A stretch of DNA of 64,000 bases from Telopea speciosissima (lineage: Eukaryota; Streptophyta; Magnoliopsida; Proteales; Proteaceae): assembly GCF_018873765.1 (NCBI RefSeq), contig NC_057925.1:50294010-50358009 (forward strand). The letters run 5' to 3'. The position numbers and the translations under genes are program-made. The notes under the pieces were generated by a model that had not been told where the DNA came from, ran no database searches, and saw only the letters and a list, made by a program, of their open reading frames with translations. Positions 33,301 through 45,240 of this stretch are shown here, one piece after another (the first letter of the stretch is position 1; each line of letters opens with the position of its first letter).

Positions 33301-35359
33301 TTTCAGAACTCGGGATCTCATCACAATCTCCTGGGAAAGAAGAAAAAGAAAATAAAATCAAACATGTGAAAATTAAGTATGCCTTTTGGTCTATGTAGAA
33401 AATTAATTATTATTTTCCAATTTCATGCTTTGAAAATGATTCTTCTACATATTTTTCACCTTATGTAATTTTAAAATGATATGTGAGGTTTCTTATTGAT
33501 CAAAAGATATTTAAACTGAATAATTTACTGAACTGATTCCTTATATTCAATTTCTCATTCAGGTTTCATATTGGTTGACTTACGATTTTCCACTGGAGGT
33601 AAGAGAAAAGATTAATCGTCAATGGGGATCAGACTGGAAAGGTCAAGCGCAGAAGTGGTTCGCATTCCAGTCACTTGTATAGTTTCAGCTCCATTCATAT
33701 TTGAACTTGTTACATTCTTTTGTTTTTATATTCGTTGAAAAATGGAACTCCTTTGTTTCCTTGGCAACCAACATACTTGTTAGAGCGAGAAAGAAGGAAT
33801 TATAGAAATGGAACCACTATTCCAACCACAATAAAGAATGTACACAGAAGCACCTGATAGAGGAAAATTATCCCCAATATAAAGTCTAGCCCTTACAATT
33901 CCTTGCTTCGCTAGATCATTTCCAGACCTTGGCTTCCAATGGGAGGATATTTGCCTGGAAAGCTAGGTGGCAGATGCGTCTGACAAGGTATCAAAGGCGC
34001 CAAGGCTAGTCTGCATGCCTTTTTATCAAAAAAATAGCAGTGGTAAAGTCTCCTACTATGAAGTTATGAATACCACATGAGAATGCAATCCACTTTGAGC
34101 TACCAACTCAACCTGAATTGAGTTATCCTAACCAATGTGACAGAATGGGCCCTAAGAATCCATTGATAATCTCTAATGACATGGGTTTTCTAAATTACGG
34201 TCATCAAAAAATTTAGCTTTAGGAATCCAACAGGTGGAGTCAACCCAACAACGACATGATGGTGGTTCTCTGTTGGAGAATCCATAACTTGGAACGATTC
34301 TATATATAATTAAGTAAATATCTGAAGAGGATGTCTGCGAACAGACTGTCTGTAGCAGCATCTATCTATCAGAGCCTGGTGTGTCTTTCTTCCCAAATAC
34401 CCAACAGTAAGGCCTAGGTGGTATGTCAGATTTTGCTGTTTGAGGCCTGTACAGTGTGTTCCAGGCCTCTTACTCCAAAAACATATGATCAGGCACTCCT
34501 GAACATTCATTGAATGAATTTGCCCTGTGCCTTGTTCATTGTTGTAAAAGGGATTCATATGGCTACTACCCATAATAAGATGTGGTTTGGCAGTTGGTGC
34601 TGTTGACTTCTGGATCAGTTGTAATGTTCATGATAAATTGGGTTAGCCCGTAGTTTATCAAAATGGGTGTACCTAGTGCATGAGGCTCCCGCCACTGCGG
34701 GGTCAGGGGAGGGTCATAGTGTATGCAGCCTTGCCCCCACTTTGTGGAGAGTTTGTTTCACGAGTTAGCCCATAGTTTATCATTCATTTAATGTGCCAAG
34801 TTAGCTGCCTTGTTGTTTCTAGTTTTCTGAAGTTTTTTTTTTAGCATAGTACTCATAGGATAGGTTTGATTTGTTTATTTTATTTTATTTTATTTGGTTT
34901 TGTTTTGGGAGGATTATACTTCCATTAAGGCGATATTTAGGCCTGAATGGATCCATGTATTTGTACATGCTAGACATAACTTCTGTACAACCATATTTCC
35001 ATGCGGTTTTTTTATGTCAAATTTTGGATTCTTGAATGCTCAGGTTTCTTCTTAGATTCACTGGAAAGGAGGAAGAGATAAACCTTTTGGGTGATGGAAC
35101 TGAAAAGCCAGAGTTTGGGGAGTGGTCATGGGTAACTCCGCAACTAGTAGTTGAACTTGTGAGTGTTCTGTAACTCCGCAACTAGTAGTTGAACTAGTAG
35201 TAGAAAGATGATTCCTGCTAAATGCAGTTATTGATTCGAGCATTCTTCTTTTTCCTATTTCTCAAGCAGGCAGTCGATTTCAAGAAGCCTGTTTATGAGG
35301 AAGTTTTGAAAGCCTTCAGTCCCTATCTTCAGTCAGATTCATCTAGACAAGAGTTATAG
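30393..35359 (+). CDS. Nudix hydrolase, NUDT25-like diadenosine polyphosphate (Ap4A) hydrolase
   Basis: Six exons: 30393-30461, 30546-30596, 31451-31543, 33563-33657, 35044-35158 and 35270-35359, joining in frame to 170 residues. The start MEAPPEGYRRNVGICLINPS has no transit peptide, which suggests a cytosolic enzyme. The Nudix box runs from residue 41 (GGVDEGENPRNAAI) to 63 (RELREETGV) and has the G-x5-E-x7-R-E-U-x-E-E-x-G-U pattern; it is preceded by GTWQMPQ, typical of plant and bacterial RppH/Ap4A hydrolases. NRQWGSDWKGQAQKWF is also typical of this group. By family it splits Ap4A-type dinucleotides with Mg2+ and may act on capped or triphosphate RNA ends. AtNUDT25 is about the same length. 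Upstream, ACATAAATAAAG near 30330 may serve as TATA box. Introns hold an RTE tail and an Au SINE. Confidence 0.95.
31700..31770 (+). mobile_element. RTE-type LINE 3' tail inside a Nudix gene intron
   Basis: CATGTAGCCGACCCCATTTA, GTTGGGATAAGGCTGA and a run of TTG triplets. Same terminus as at 8500-8553. Confidence 0.65.
34636..34762 (-). mobile_element. Au-type SINE fragment in the last long intron of the Nudix gene
   Basis: On the minus strand: GGGGGCAAGGCTGCATACAC, then CCTCCCCTGACCCCGCAGTG and GAGCCTCATGCACTAGG, the 3' half of plant Au SINEs. The tRNA-like head is not seen. Confidence 0.65.
35133..35196 (+). repeat. Tandem repeat across exon 5 end and splice donor of the Nudix gene
   Basis: TAACTCCGCAACTAGTAGTT occurs at 35133 and again at 35172, 39 bases apart. 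The first copy is coding and runs into the used donor CTT|GTGAGT; in the second copy the equivalent site reads CTAGTAGTAG. Confidence 0.85.
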
Positions 35360-38303
35360 ACAGTTCTAAGTGCAGAGAGGTGACTGAAATCCAGCCTGGA
35401 ATTTGCTGATCCAACATAATGGGTATACTAGCAGTTTCCATGAATTGTGTGTGAACAATCTACTTACATCTGTATTCATGTTCTCTGTGCCTGAACTTCC
35501 TGGTGTAAATCAGCCCAAAATCCAAGTTTATTAGTTTATTCAATGTTCTACCAAGTGGTATCATAGTTGTCACGGCATCTAGGTGACCTAAGGCATTGGG
35601 GAGGGTCTTGATGTCAAAGGCGACACCAACAAGGCGTGTCCACGTGCTATTTGCTTACTTTCTGGTGTAAATCAACCCCAAATCTCAGTTTATTAGTTGA
35701 TGTAATGTTCTATCAAGTAGTGTTATAGTTGGCATGGCGTCTAGGTGACACCAACAAGGCGTTGTTGCATAGGCAACAGAGGCACCCTTCCAGCAAAGGG
35801 CGGCTGGATTAAACATCATTGTCATGCGGGCTACTTCTCAGACCTCTGGTGTTGGAAGAATGGACTATCCTATTACAAGTTTTGTAGATTGTCGAACTGG
35901 AGGGATGATTTTGGAGATCCTGATACATGGATCAGATTTGTAATTCTTTTCAGTAATTATGAATTTCATATAATGCAGGCTCAAATAGATTGAATAACAA
36001 AACAGGGTTTCTGTGACCAATCTCATTTAATTGGATATCTGTGACCTTGTGGTGAAGTCAAATCTGGTGTGCATAAATGGTGCTTTTACATTGAGAATAC
36101 ATAATTGTGATTTGTTACTTTACTTTTTGTTGGGAGGAAATATATCCTGTTCATTGGGTTTCAGATCTGATGGGTCTGTGCCTTGTGGGACCAAACAGAG
36201 TGATCATGCCTATTGGCTATTGACCATGGCTTTTAGGCCTCTAACCCAACCTCATCCATCAACTATTCTTTCACTAAATAATAATAGGGAAAGAGATGGC
36301 TGCCTTTCTGTGTCTAGGCGGGGGAACCACATGGGCCATGCGGCCAGGTCGCATTCTTTTCCCCATAATAAATACATTAAAAAAACGAGTAAAAATCCTG
36401 ACTGAGTTCAGAGAATTCCACCATCCCTTCTATCAAGTGCACGATAATGCCGACATGAAATGAACAAATCGAGAAGGAAACAAAATCAAGATAAACGTAT
36501 TGAAATGATGCATATACTAGCGAGTTGTAATGAAATTTCACATGCTAACAACACTATTGAATTTGCAGTACATGGGATCTTGCCAATCTCAAAGAAAGAA
36601 CCTCATAGTTAGCCCACCAACCTATTTGAATATACTACATCCTTTTTAATGAAAAATGACTGGATTGTGACATCACAGAATCTAAATAAGGTTTAGCGCT
36701 TTCATTCTCTTTATTGCAATTTGCAAACACATTGTGTAATTCCTACCAAGAAAAATATTTTTGTTATTTTTGTTTCCAACAGAACTTGGTACAATAAAGC
36801 ACTCATTTTTGCTGCAATTATTGAGGACAAAGATATCTTGCTTTCTACATGGTGGCTTGAGATTTAAGAAATTTTTATGCTTTCAACTTTGGCTAAAAGA
36901 GCTAAGCCATGTTGGCAAATAATTACCCAATCTTGTGCTCTATGGGGTGAAAGTATTGAAAGACTACTATTTCTTCAATATTGATTTTATTAATGTACCA
37001 AGTGTTAATATTTCTTCTAAGCTTCAGAAAAGTCCTCAGAAGGGTGAGGTGTTGAAAGAGGACCTTACATGGAGGTTTGGGAATGAAGAGAAAGTTAGAA
37101 TGTAGGACTCTCTCTCTCTCTCTCTCTCTAATAATACTTCAACACCACAGGACCTGAAGCATATTCATCCATTGAGTTGTTTTTCAATACTGAAACTGAG
37201 GCCACCAGGCAAAATCCCGTGCTGGTTCATCTGGAGTTTCACTTAGACGGGTGCTTTTACAGTACAAATCAGCTCATTCTTGTGTCAGAAAATTAGTGCT
37301 AGCAGAGCAACTGACCGACCAACCAACAGGTCATGATGCATTAACCTGTATTAATAACCAGACGAAGATTTGGGCTTTGAAATTACCAAAGTCGGAAATT
37401 CCGTATGAGGAATTTACCTTCTTTTCTTGGCCTGGTGCTTGAGGTACTTGGTTTGGATCCAAATTGTCCCTCGAGAAGAGAATTCGAATGTAGGAAATGT
37501 TCCCACTTGCTTCAAGGATGTCATAGCTTTGGACACACTACGATGGGATCAAACTTTGCCTGTTTCTTCTTACTATTGCTTTTGTTTGATGGCTTGTATC
37601 TTACCCCATTGCTTTTGTTTTGTTGGCATGTAGGCAATGAAGGAATAAGGGGGCCTGTGACAATTAGCCAGTCATTATCCACACTATTGAATACCCAACA
37701 ATGCTTTTGATGTGTTTGAGAAGATGATCTCTGAAGAGGTTAGTAATCCTTCGGATGATTGTTCATATGTGAGAGGGTGTGACCTGAAATCTGATACCAG
37801 CATGCCACAAGGTATACCTCAAAACCCTATTAATTTTCAACATAAATACTTTTATCAAACTGAAATATATCAAACCACAGTATTCCAATTCAAAGATTTA
37901 CCAACCTTGCCATTGACCACTCATACAACAGTACATGTCCAAATGATCCAATCCCCAGTCTAAAAAAAGTTGAAATGTAGTTTTTTACAGTTTTTGATCT
38001 TTTTCAGTCATAATGGAAAAATGGCCAATGAAGATCTGCCTTTGAGTCACAATGAAGACTAACTGAGGCCTGCAAACAATATTGCTTTTGCTCTACCCAT
38101 TTCACCCTTTCTTAAATTTTGCTTGGACTCATCGATTACACCTGCAAACTTAACTTTGCTTTCTTTTTCTTCTTTTTCCTTTTGTGCTTGGGCTTGTCAG
38201 AAAACCTCCAGTCAAAATAACACTTTCTTCACAAATGCCTCAACTGCAGCTTCTTTTCCAAATCAGCTAGTACAGTAGTGTCACTGAAACCACTGAAATT
38301 AGT
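35360..38303. other. Intergenic, no gene recognised
   Basis: Between the convergent Nudix and glycosyltransferase genes. Contains a short near-repeat (ATCAGCCCAAAATCC at about 35510; ATCAACCCCAAATCT at about 35667) with shared TAGGTGAC phrases, and a (CT)n run near 37105-37128. Open frames here show no recognisable domain. Confidence 0.5.
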
Positions 38304-39872
38304 TTATCTTGCTAAGATCTTCTCTATTTTATCAACAACTATGCCTGCAACAACCTCAGGAGAGAATCTCCTCATCATGTCCTCCCTAGCTTTCTCCCCT
38401 TTCTCTCTGCCTTCTTCAGGATTACTCATCACATGCCTCATCAGAATTCTAAGCTTATCAACAGAAGGTTCAGCCCAAAGGTGACCCTTAAATGGTCCTT
38501 CCATTACTTTACTCATTTCATCCACAGGCAATGGATAACTGTTTTCTTCTGTTAAATACTCAGTGGGACCAGACCAGTTCGTTGCAATCACCGGCAAAGA
38601 CATTGCCATGGCCTCTACAATGGGGCGACCCCATCCTTCTCCCCTTGATGGGAGAACAAATACATCAGCTGCACGATAGATTCTAGGAAGATCCATCTGA
38701 GCTATGTGGTTGTCAATCAAGTAAACCAATGGCCACCCATTAATGGGCGTTTTCATTTCAGAATGTTCTACAAAATCTACAATCTTATTCCCAAAGTCTC
38801 TATCAGAGTGGTAAGCATTGGTTAGAAGATATAATGCTACGTTATCCCTCCCAGAGAATTCTTTCAGGTATGATCTCAACAGCAGGTCCCACCCTTTCCT
38901 ATACTCCCACTTGAAAATACTTAAGAAAACAAACTTTCTGTTCTGATGAGAATTTGGGATCCCAGAAAATGAGCCTAAAATCAGTTTTTCTATGGAGGCA
39001 AGAGACAATGGCTTATACTTTGAAGGATCAAAGAACTTCACATCCACGGGTTGAACAATCTTTAGGACCTTGGATGAGTCAATCCCACTTTGAACAAATG
39101 TAGAAACATGGAAGTCAGTAGGAACCCAAACAGCATCCATTCTGTTACACCGCTTCACATGGTTGGGGTTGATCCTATCAGTCTCAAACATGGTCCGACC
39201 AATGACGAATAAAGGTTCCTCATAACCAGTGGGTGGACAAGGCAATGTCTCAAATAAAGGGGGATACCAAGCCCCTGGTTCACTGTGACAAATCACAATA
39301 GTCTCATTCATCCTACATTCTGTACTGTGAAGCTTAAAAGCCAAGTCTTTGCTCTCTTTAGGCAAACCTTCCCAGAACTCCAGGCTTTCTAGATCCCCAT
39401 GTTGCTCAATCGCTAACCTAAGTATAGGGTTTCTCATGTTTGCATGCAGAGCCATCATATAAGCCCAAGCTTCTGAACTATACCCTCCTCCAGAAAGGAA
39501 AGGTGCCATCCATAGAACACAATATGTGGGCATGGAATTGGGTTCAGCTGCTGGGATTTTTTTATCTCCATCAGTTGAGAGAAGAAACCTTAGAACTCCG
39601 TTTATGAGGGTGGGGTTCAGAGGGCGTGATGAGAGGCTTGATTTCAAATATTGGAGCTTGAAATAACTTGTTTTGGTAAAGCTCAAGGAGATGGCCAGAA
39701 GGAGAATCAAAACAGCTGACGCCCAAAATGTAAGTAGTTTGAGTTTCGAGATCAATGGATGATTTCGAAGGGTATGTGGTGGGTTTTGGTGTTGAGGGTT
39801 TTCAGGAAAATCCATTTCAATTGTTGACTTAAGAGAACTATTTCTGAATACAGAAATGTATGAAAAATTCAC
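38304..39872 (-). CDS. GT4-type glycosyltransferase, type II membrane protein (At4g19460-like)
   Basis: A single exon of 522 codons. Residues 46-65 (LLTFWASAVLILLLAISLSF) form one membrane segment after a short cytosolic N-terminus, so a Golgi or ER type II protein is likely. The lumenal part starts with PTYCVLWMAPFLSGGGYSSE, containing the glycine loop of GT-B enzymes, and has FKWEYRKGWDLLLRSYLKEF in the second Rossmann half. The nucleotide-sugar motif GEGWGRPIVEAMA (Glu 412 and Glu 420, spaced as E-x7-E) is intact, followed by LPVIATNWSGPTEYL. The donor and acceptor are unknown; the family is called a UDP-glycosyltransferase superfamily protein in Arabidopsis. Met 20 (MDFPENPQ) is an alternative start that keeps the anchor. 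The frame is complete, and the downstream gene faces it. Confidence 0.92.
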   Translation of the reverse strand: MNFSYISVFRNSSLKSTIEMDFPENPQHQNPPHTLRNHPLISKLKLLTFWASAVLILLLAISLSFTKTSYFKLQYLKSSLSSRPLNPTLINGVLRFLLSTDGDKKIPAAEPNSMPTYCVLWMAPFLSGGGYSSEAWAYMMALHANMRNPILRLAIEQHGDLESLEFWEGLPKESKDLAFKLHSTECRMNETIVICHSEPGAWYPPLFETLPCPPTGYEEPLFVIGRTMFETDRINPNHVKRCNRMDAVWVPTDFHVSTFVQSGIDSSKVLKIVQPVDVKFFDPSKYKPLSLASIEKLILGSFSGIPNSHQNRKFVFLSIFKWEYRKGWDLLLRSYLKEFSGRDNVALYLLTNAYHSDRDFGNKIVDFVEHSEMKTPINGWPLVYLIDNHIAQMDLPRIYRAADVFVLPSRGEGWGRPIVEAMAMSLPVIATNWSGPTEYLTEENSYPLPVDEMSKVMEGPFKGHLWAEPSVDKLRILMRHVMSNPEEGREKGEKAREDMMRRFSPEVVAGIVVDKIEKILAR

Positions 39873-40649
39873 AGCCTAACGATGTTATGATTGTACAAGC
39901 ATTTGGAGGAGATTATCAAAGCATATGGGGTTCAAAAGAGGCCTTACCAGGAAACTTCCATTTAGTCGTTCAATTCGGATTCTAGAATGGCATTTGAAAA
40001 GTACAAATCATATTGCTTTGATTCTATGAACCAGGATCAAAGAATAGAGTTTGGCATTACAGGAACAAACACTGAAGTGGAAAACCAGAAAACTGGGGGG
40101 GAAATGAGTACTTTTGGGGTGCCCAGAAAAAAATTTGAAGAAATCTTCTATTACCTCAACAAGAATGACCCTTGATTAGTTATCAACCCTGAAAATCTGA
40201 GTAGCTTTGATTCCTGGGAGAGAGAGAGAGAGAACCGGAGCTAAAACAGGCCGCCGGCGACAATTAGATTCAGCGTCCGGCTTCCACCTGAACCCAGACC
40301 TAATTAGAGTCAACCGAGAACAGAGGAAGAGATGTGAGCCCATCTTCCTTTCTGCTGTTGTTTGCGTTCCAACGAACAAAAAGACATTTTAACCCCTTCT
40401 TAGTTGTATGTGAACTTTTTGTACCGGCGGGAATTCGACTTGGATTTGGAGTTCCAAATCAGTCGTTTCTGTGAGAATTCGAATCCAATTTTGGATTTCT
40501 GGGAATTTCGGGGTCCAATTCTGACAATCCATAGTTCCAAACTCCAACATTGGCCCACTCATAAGTCGGCCACGGTTCCAAAATCGCAATTGGACCATTG
40601 GCTGATTTGGATCAAAATCCGCCGTGACTGATCTCGAACCCAATCAATT
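39873..40649 (-). other. Upstream region of the glycosyltransferase, no other gene seen
   Basis: Includes a (GA)n run near 40218-40233. Several short open frames on both strands lack known domains. Confidence 0.4.
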
Positions 40650-40955
40650 TGACAAAGTTGATTCATGCCAAGAAACCCTAGATTCATTTAGCTTTCACTT
40701 TTCAGATCTGAGGGCTGAATGGCTGGTTCTAGGGTAAATAGGAAGACCAATTTAACTGGTGGACTAAAGGTGTCTAACACCTTCCCCGGATTGCAACTTA
40801 AATCACACTGTATTTTGTGGGTTGACCGGTCCCAATGGAGTCCTAATCTTGGTGATGATTCTTTATTCCCTATCTCTCCAAAATAAATGAAAATAGTTTC
40901 CTTTTTTGAGAGCAAATCACTGTTCTTATAGTGGCGACTCCATTGGGAACCTCTG
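40650..40955 (+). mobile_element. LTR 3' end with primer-binding-site-like sequence
   Basis: GTCTAACACCTTCCCCGGAT and GGTCCCAATGGAGTCCTAAT are phrases of a plant gypsy LTR. It is followed at 40931-40949 by GTGGCGACTCCATTGGGAAC, the primer site type also seen, degraded, at 24920. The LTR start was not placed. The sequence after it (40955-41590) is probably the long untranslated leader of the same element, whose gag remnant is at 45332-45960. Confidence 0.6.
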
Positions 40956-42080
40956 ACTTCTGATTTTTGCTTGGCTTGTTTTGTTGTTTATTATGTTTGT
41001 TATTGTTTTATAATAATATAGTTATGTCTTTGTTATGGCATCATCTCTTGCATACACTCACAGTAAAAATTGACCTCATAAAACCATGTGGTGGAGTTAT
41101 GAGCCTGGTATAAAGGCATGCAACTTACCCATCCTGAAACAACAACCCTTAATCTCGTACCTTCAGGTGTATTAAAGAGGTTGTACCATCATACTATTTG
41201 ATCACTATATGCAAAGACATCCTGAGAAATATATTAAGGCACACTCTGCTAAGGTTGAACCTCATGTCCCAAGTTAGCTTCATGCATCATGTAGGGACTT
41301 GGAACCGTCAAACATAGAGTACGCTACACTAAACAATAAATTTTATATGAGAACTTAACTAGTACTTTGTTGGCCTAATTCTTTTTCGGCCCAGATATTA
41401 TCTACCACATTTGGACCTACTTGGTTGGACCATGTGACCCTCAATATCCAAACCAATATATAACCAGTTTGACTTTGCACCCACCCTCGCTAACTCTTCA
41501 TTTATGTTAACATGCATAGTTCATTTCGGAAGTGACACTTGAGAGTACCAGACCATCTAGGGTTAAATAAGGTAATGAATGAAAGTTGCCCTAATTAGGA
41601 AGTATTTGATTCGGCGAATCAATTGGTGCTGTATCAACGGATTCATGATTTCGAATTAAAAAATCCGTTTGGTTGACAATGTTGGTGAACTGATCTGGGT
41701 TCATGAATCCACATGATTCACCTTTTTCTATGTAAATGTGAATTATTTTTTGGTCTACCTCCATATTTGATTCAAGGAAATTTTACCCTAGTATAAATAC
41801 CCTTTTTATTTCGTGCATCTATCTTGATCCCAACCTATCGAGCCGAAGAACGAAGGTCCTCGACTCGTGACTGCTGTTCGTCGTTGCCGAAGGGAGAACA
41901 AAGGTTGTAGAACCTGCAACTGAGGTAGATCTCTCTCTCTCACTATCTCTTTCGTTATCTCTCTCTGTCTCTCTCTGTCTCTCTCTGCAAGAGGAGAAAG
42001 ATCGCCTTCTCGATGAACTCAGAGAGATGAAGAGGGTTGCATCTCTGTATCTCTCTCCCTCTCTATCTTTCATATTGTTT

Positions 42081-42084
<4 letters not shown>

Positions 42085-42142
<58 letters not shown>
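42085..42142 (+). repeat. (TC)29 microsatellite
   Basis: Uninterrupted TC dinucleotides over 58 bases, preceded by shorter CTCTCT clusters from 41931. Confidence 0.95.
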
Positions 42143-42144
<2 letters not shown>

Positions 42145-44417
42145 CTTCTCTTTGATTTTATTTTAACTGGGGTTTAACCCATGTAGATCTGAGTTTCGAT
42201 TTTTGGGATTGCAGGTCAAATCTGGGTTGTTGATAAGACTAGGATTATTAGCAGCTCAAGCAGAGGTAGATAAACTGTTGTAGTTTCCCTCACTGTTGTA
42301 CACTATACACATGCTTGTTCACTTCGTATGGCATGTTATCTCCTCAATTTTCTTTTTGACTGCTAGCTTTTACCAGGATTGTATCTTAGATACATCAGTT
42401 GCAATTTCTGAGATTTTTTGCAACCTGAATTTACCCTTCAAGAAGAGCACTAGACCTGAGTTTTAGGTCATTTTGACTAGTCGATTGCTATTTTTTTTTC
42501 TAGTTCTTTATTTATGATTCTACTTTATCACATTGTATTGTTAATTTACTTATTATATTTTAATTACTTTGTAAAATCTACATATTATGATAGATTTATT
42601 GTAGGCTTAGAGGTTAATGTGATGTGTGTTCTTGCTTAGTCTATTTTCAGTCTTGAGCTCTCCATACCAGAGGTATTATAAAACCCTAGACCATATGAAT
42701 TATTAACATCTGTCTGCCTATATTTGCTTGTAGTATGGCTGCATGCATTTGGGGCTTTAGAGGGGGTGGTGGGCTTTATGTTGTAGCCGTGTTTTTGACA
42801 CTGGTAGACTTGTTAGTGATCTGTTGTAAATTCGAATCATATGTTTGCTTCTTCTTTTTTTTTTTCATTCCAATATCACATGCACTTTGTGCTTCTACAG
42901 GTATAATTTTTGAATATTTGAAACTAGATAAATCTTTAAGAATATAAGATACAGAAATTCTTATGATAACATATGTGGAATGGTTTGGTGAATATTTCAT
43001 TTGTTAGGGATATAACTTGTTCTCTGTTGGTTATTTTAATTGTAGTTTCAGCTAGTATGTATTCTACTAATAAGGGAATAAAAAGATGATGTGCCTACTT
43101 GTGCCTCCTTATAACTTTATTTGCAAATGGGTTTGTGTGGTATACCTACTTACTTTTCCTTCAATCTTCGTTAATGTGAGAACTCAGATTTCCGACTTAG
43201 ATTCAACTCAATGTCCTAGTTGAATTTCTTCCTAGCATGTTGACTTATGTTTAACAAGGCTTTGCTAAGTCTATGGCTTGACTCAAGTGTTACCAGTGAC
43301 TCAAGCCTACTCTTGCAGTTGCACTTTAAAAAACAAAAAAATAGTCCCTTCAAGTTTGGTCGAGGTAGCTTAAAACCTAAAACCCTTAAAAGATTTTATT
43401 AGGATTTGTTAGCTTAATGACTTCACCTTAGCCTGAGTCACAATTGAGCCTGAATGATTCCAAGAATTTGCTAAAGAAGAGGAGAAATCTTAGATGAGGT
43501 AGGAGTTGGTAAGGATTCTACAATCTATTATTTCAGGTGGTTGACAGGTTAAGGAACAAGCTGGTGCTGGAATGCCCTTGGTTCCATAATAGAAGGATTA
43601 TCCAGTGGTCCCAAACCTGTACCTACTGGGATTACAAATTGTGTATCAGCAGGTAATATTAGTGAGAGTTGATTTTTTTTTATTATGTCAAGTCCTAGTT
43701 GGTTTTTAGGACTTCTAACACAGCTGGAGGTTTTTTAGTCAATTTAGGAGTGGTTTTAAGTCTTTTAATGGTCAATTAAGTAGCCAATTTGATTACTAGT
43801 AGGTTTAGGCTATTTCTAGTCATGTTATGAGTTATATTTGGAGGGTCTATATATACTTTTGTAACCAGCCATTAAGGCATACAGATTTTATTATGAAAAA
43901 AATGTGGTTTTGCTGCTCAATACTCTGAGACTTCGATTAATGCTGTGGGATGCAGTCATGCAGCTACTGCCTGGTGGGATGCTAGGTGGGTCAATGGCTT
44001 CGGCATGAATCTCAAGTCACATCCTTCTTATATCTTCTTATTCTAATCTTCTTCTTCACTGTTTAATTCCTGCAACAAGTCAGTTCTTAAGTTCATGTTA
44101 TGCTATAAATCTGAAAACCTTCAGTTTCTTGTTGCTATTGATAATTCAATTCAGTTTTCATATTGTTAGGATGAATATTATTGTACTTCTCATTAACAAT
44201 ACCTATAGTTGGCATGTACTTGATCAGTTACTTTTGTCTGACAGTTGCTTCCTTCATAAAGTTGATGTGGATAAATTTTGATCACGTATCTTTGTTTTAT
44301 TTAAGCGTGAAATTGAAGTAATAGAATGCTCTGTGGAAGATGGATTATTTTAGGTTTCCTATTTATTTATTTTTATTTTCTTAGCTTAGAGTTTAGATTA
44401 CGAGTTAGGAATAGTAT

Positions 44418-44609
44418 ATGGTGGTGGTGTTACAGAGGTTGGGTTTTTCGGAGTCACTAATTGGGATATTTGTGAATATGTATATCCGCGAATACATGGA
44501 TAATGAGCAATGGATCGATAAGGCTTATCGGAAACACAGGAAAATAATTGTCGTAGCTGCAACTGCTTGTGCTATAGCAGCTGATATTCCCAAAACAAAA
44601 ACAAAATAA
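44418..44609 (+). pseudogene. Short coding remnant, possibly from a Harbinger-associated protein
   Basis: A 63-codon frame with MDNEQWIDKAYRKHRKIIVV, then AATACAIAADI. The basic stretch followed by an alanine-rich hydrophobic helix resembles the N-terminus of HARBI1/ALP1-type nucleases. The only support is this resemblance and the position inside the TTA-flanked element. The frame ends in a lysine-rich tail with no DDE motif. Confidence 0.3.
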
Positions 44610-44770
44610 AATCAGTACTGAAGAGAACAACAAGGGGAGAATGTTTGTGAAACAGAAATATTGAAATTGTTGTCACTTTCAGATTTCCAAGCCTTGATGG
44701 CTTCTTTACACCTCACCCACAATAAGCCTTGATGGTTTCATGTTTTTGTAAATTCCAATCTCTACTTGAT

Positions 44771-44850
44771 GGGTCTTTAGCTCAAATTGGTAGAGCACTT
44801 GGAACATGAGCATGTTCCAAGGGTATGGTGGTTTGAATCCACCAAGGCCC
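44771..44850 (+). tRNA. tRNA-like sequence with aberrant anticodon arm (pseudo-tRNA)
   Basis: The acceptor stem pairs GGGTCTT (44771-44777) with AAGGCCC (44844-44850). A D-arm GCTC...GAGC and a T-arm GGTGG-TTTGAAT-CCACC are intact. A-box TAGCTCAAATTGG and B-box GGTTTGAATCC are close to consensus. The anticodon arm, however, is CTTGGAACAT-GAGC-ATGTTCCAAG: a perfect 10-bp stem closed by a 4-base loop, where a tRNA needs 5 bp and 7 bases. No anticodon can be read, so it is not a working translational tRNA in this fold. Opening the inner 5 bp would give a 14-base loop. Confidence 0.55.
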
Positions 44851-45064
44851 AAACTCCTTTGCTACAAAATATTGGGACCATTTCTTATATTATAGGATTC
44901 TTTTTAATTATATTTTATTCATGTAATGGATGACAATGATAGTTATTGGATATGAACTCTATTAATTGTCATTTTCATTCAAGTTTAAACATTAGTTGTA
45001 TGCAAATTTCTTCATAATTGTTTCATTTTCTAGTCATAGAGTAGCCAATGTTATGATAGGATCT

Positions 45065-45240
45065 ATCTGAACCAAACAGTTTTTCATACTGATTCAATCT
45101 GAATCCAACTGACAGAATCAGGGAAACCAAACAGTTTTTCATATAAATCCAAGTAGAATCCAACTGACTAACTCATGGTAACCAAACAGTTTTTCAGGAA
45201 GATTCAACTAACAGACACAGGGTAACCAAACAGTTAATCT
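45065..45240 (+). repeat. Subterminal tandem array, about 55-bp unit
   Basis: AACCAAACAGTTTTTCA recurs at about 45073, 45125 and 45180, with a last AACCAAACAGTTAATC at about 45225, separated by related GATTCAA/AATCCAACTGAC segments. It lies just inside the right end of the Harbinger-like element. Confidence 0.8.

Noticed and set aside
41819..42073. Arg/Glu/Ser-rich frame on the minus strand
   Set aside because: Follows the CT-rich repeats; no independent support.
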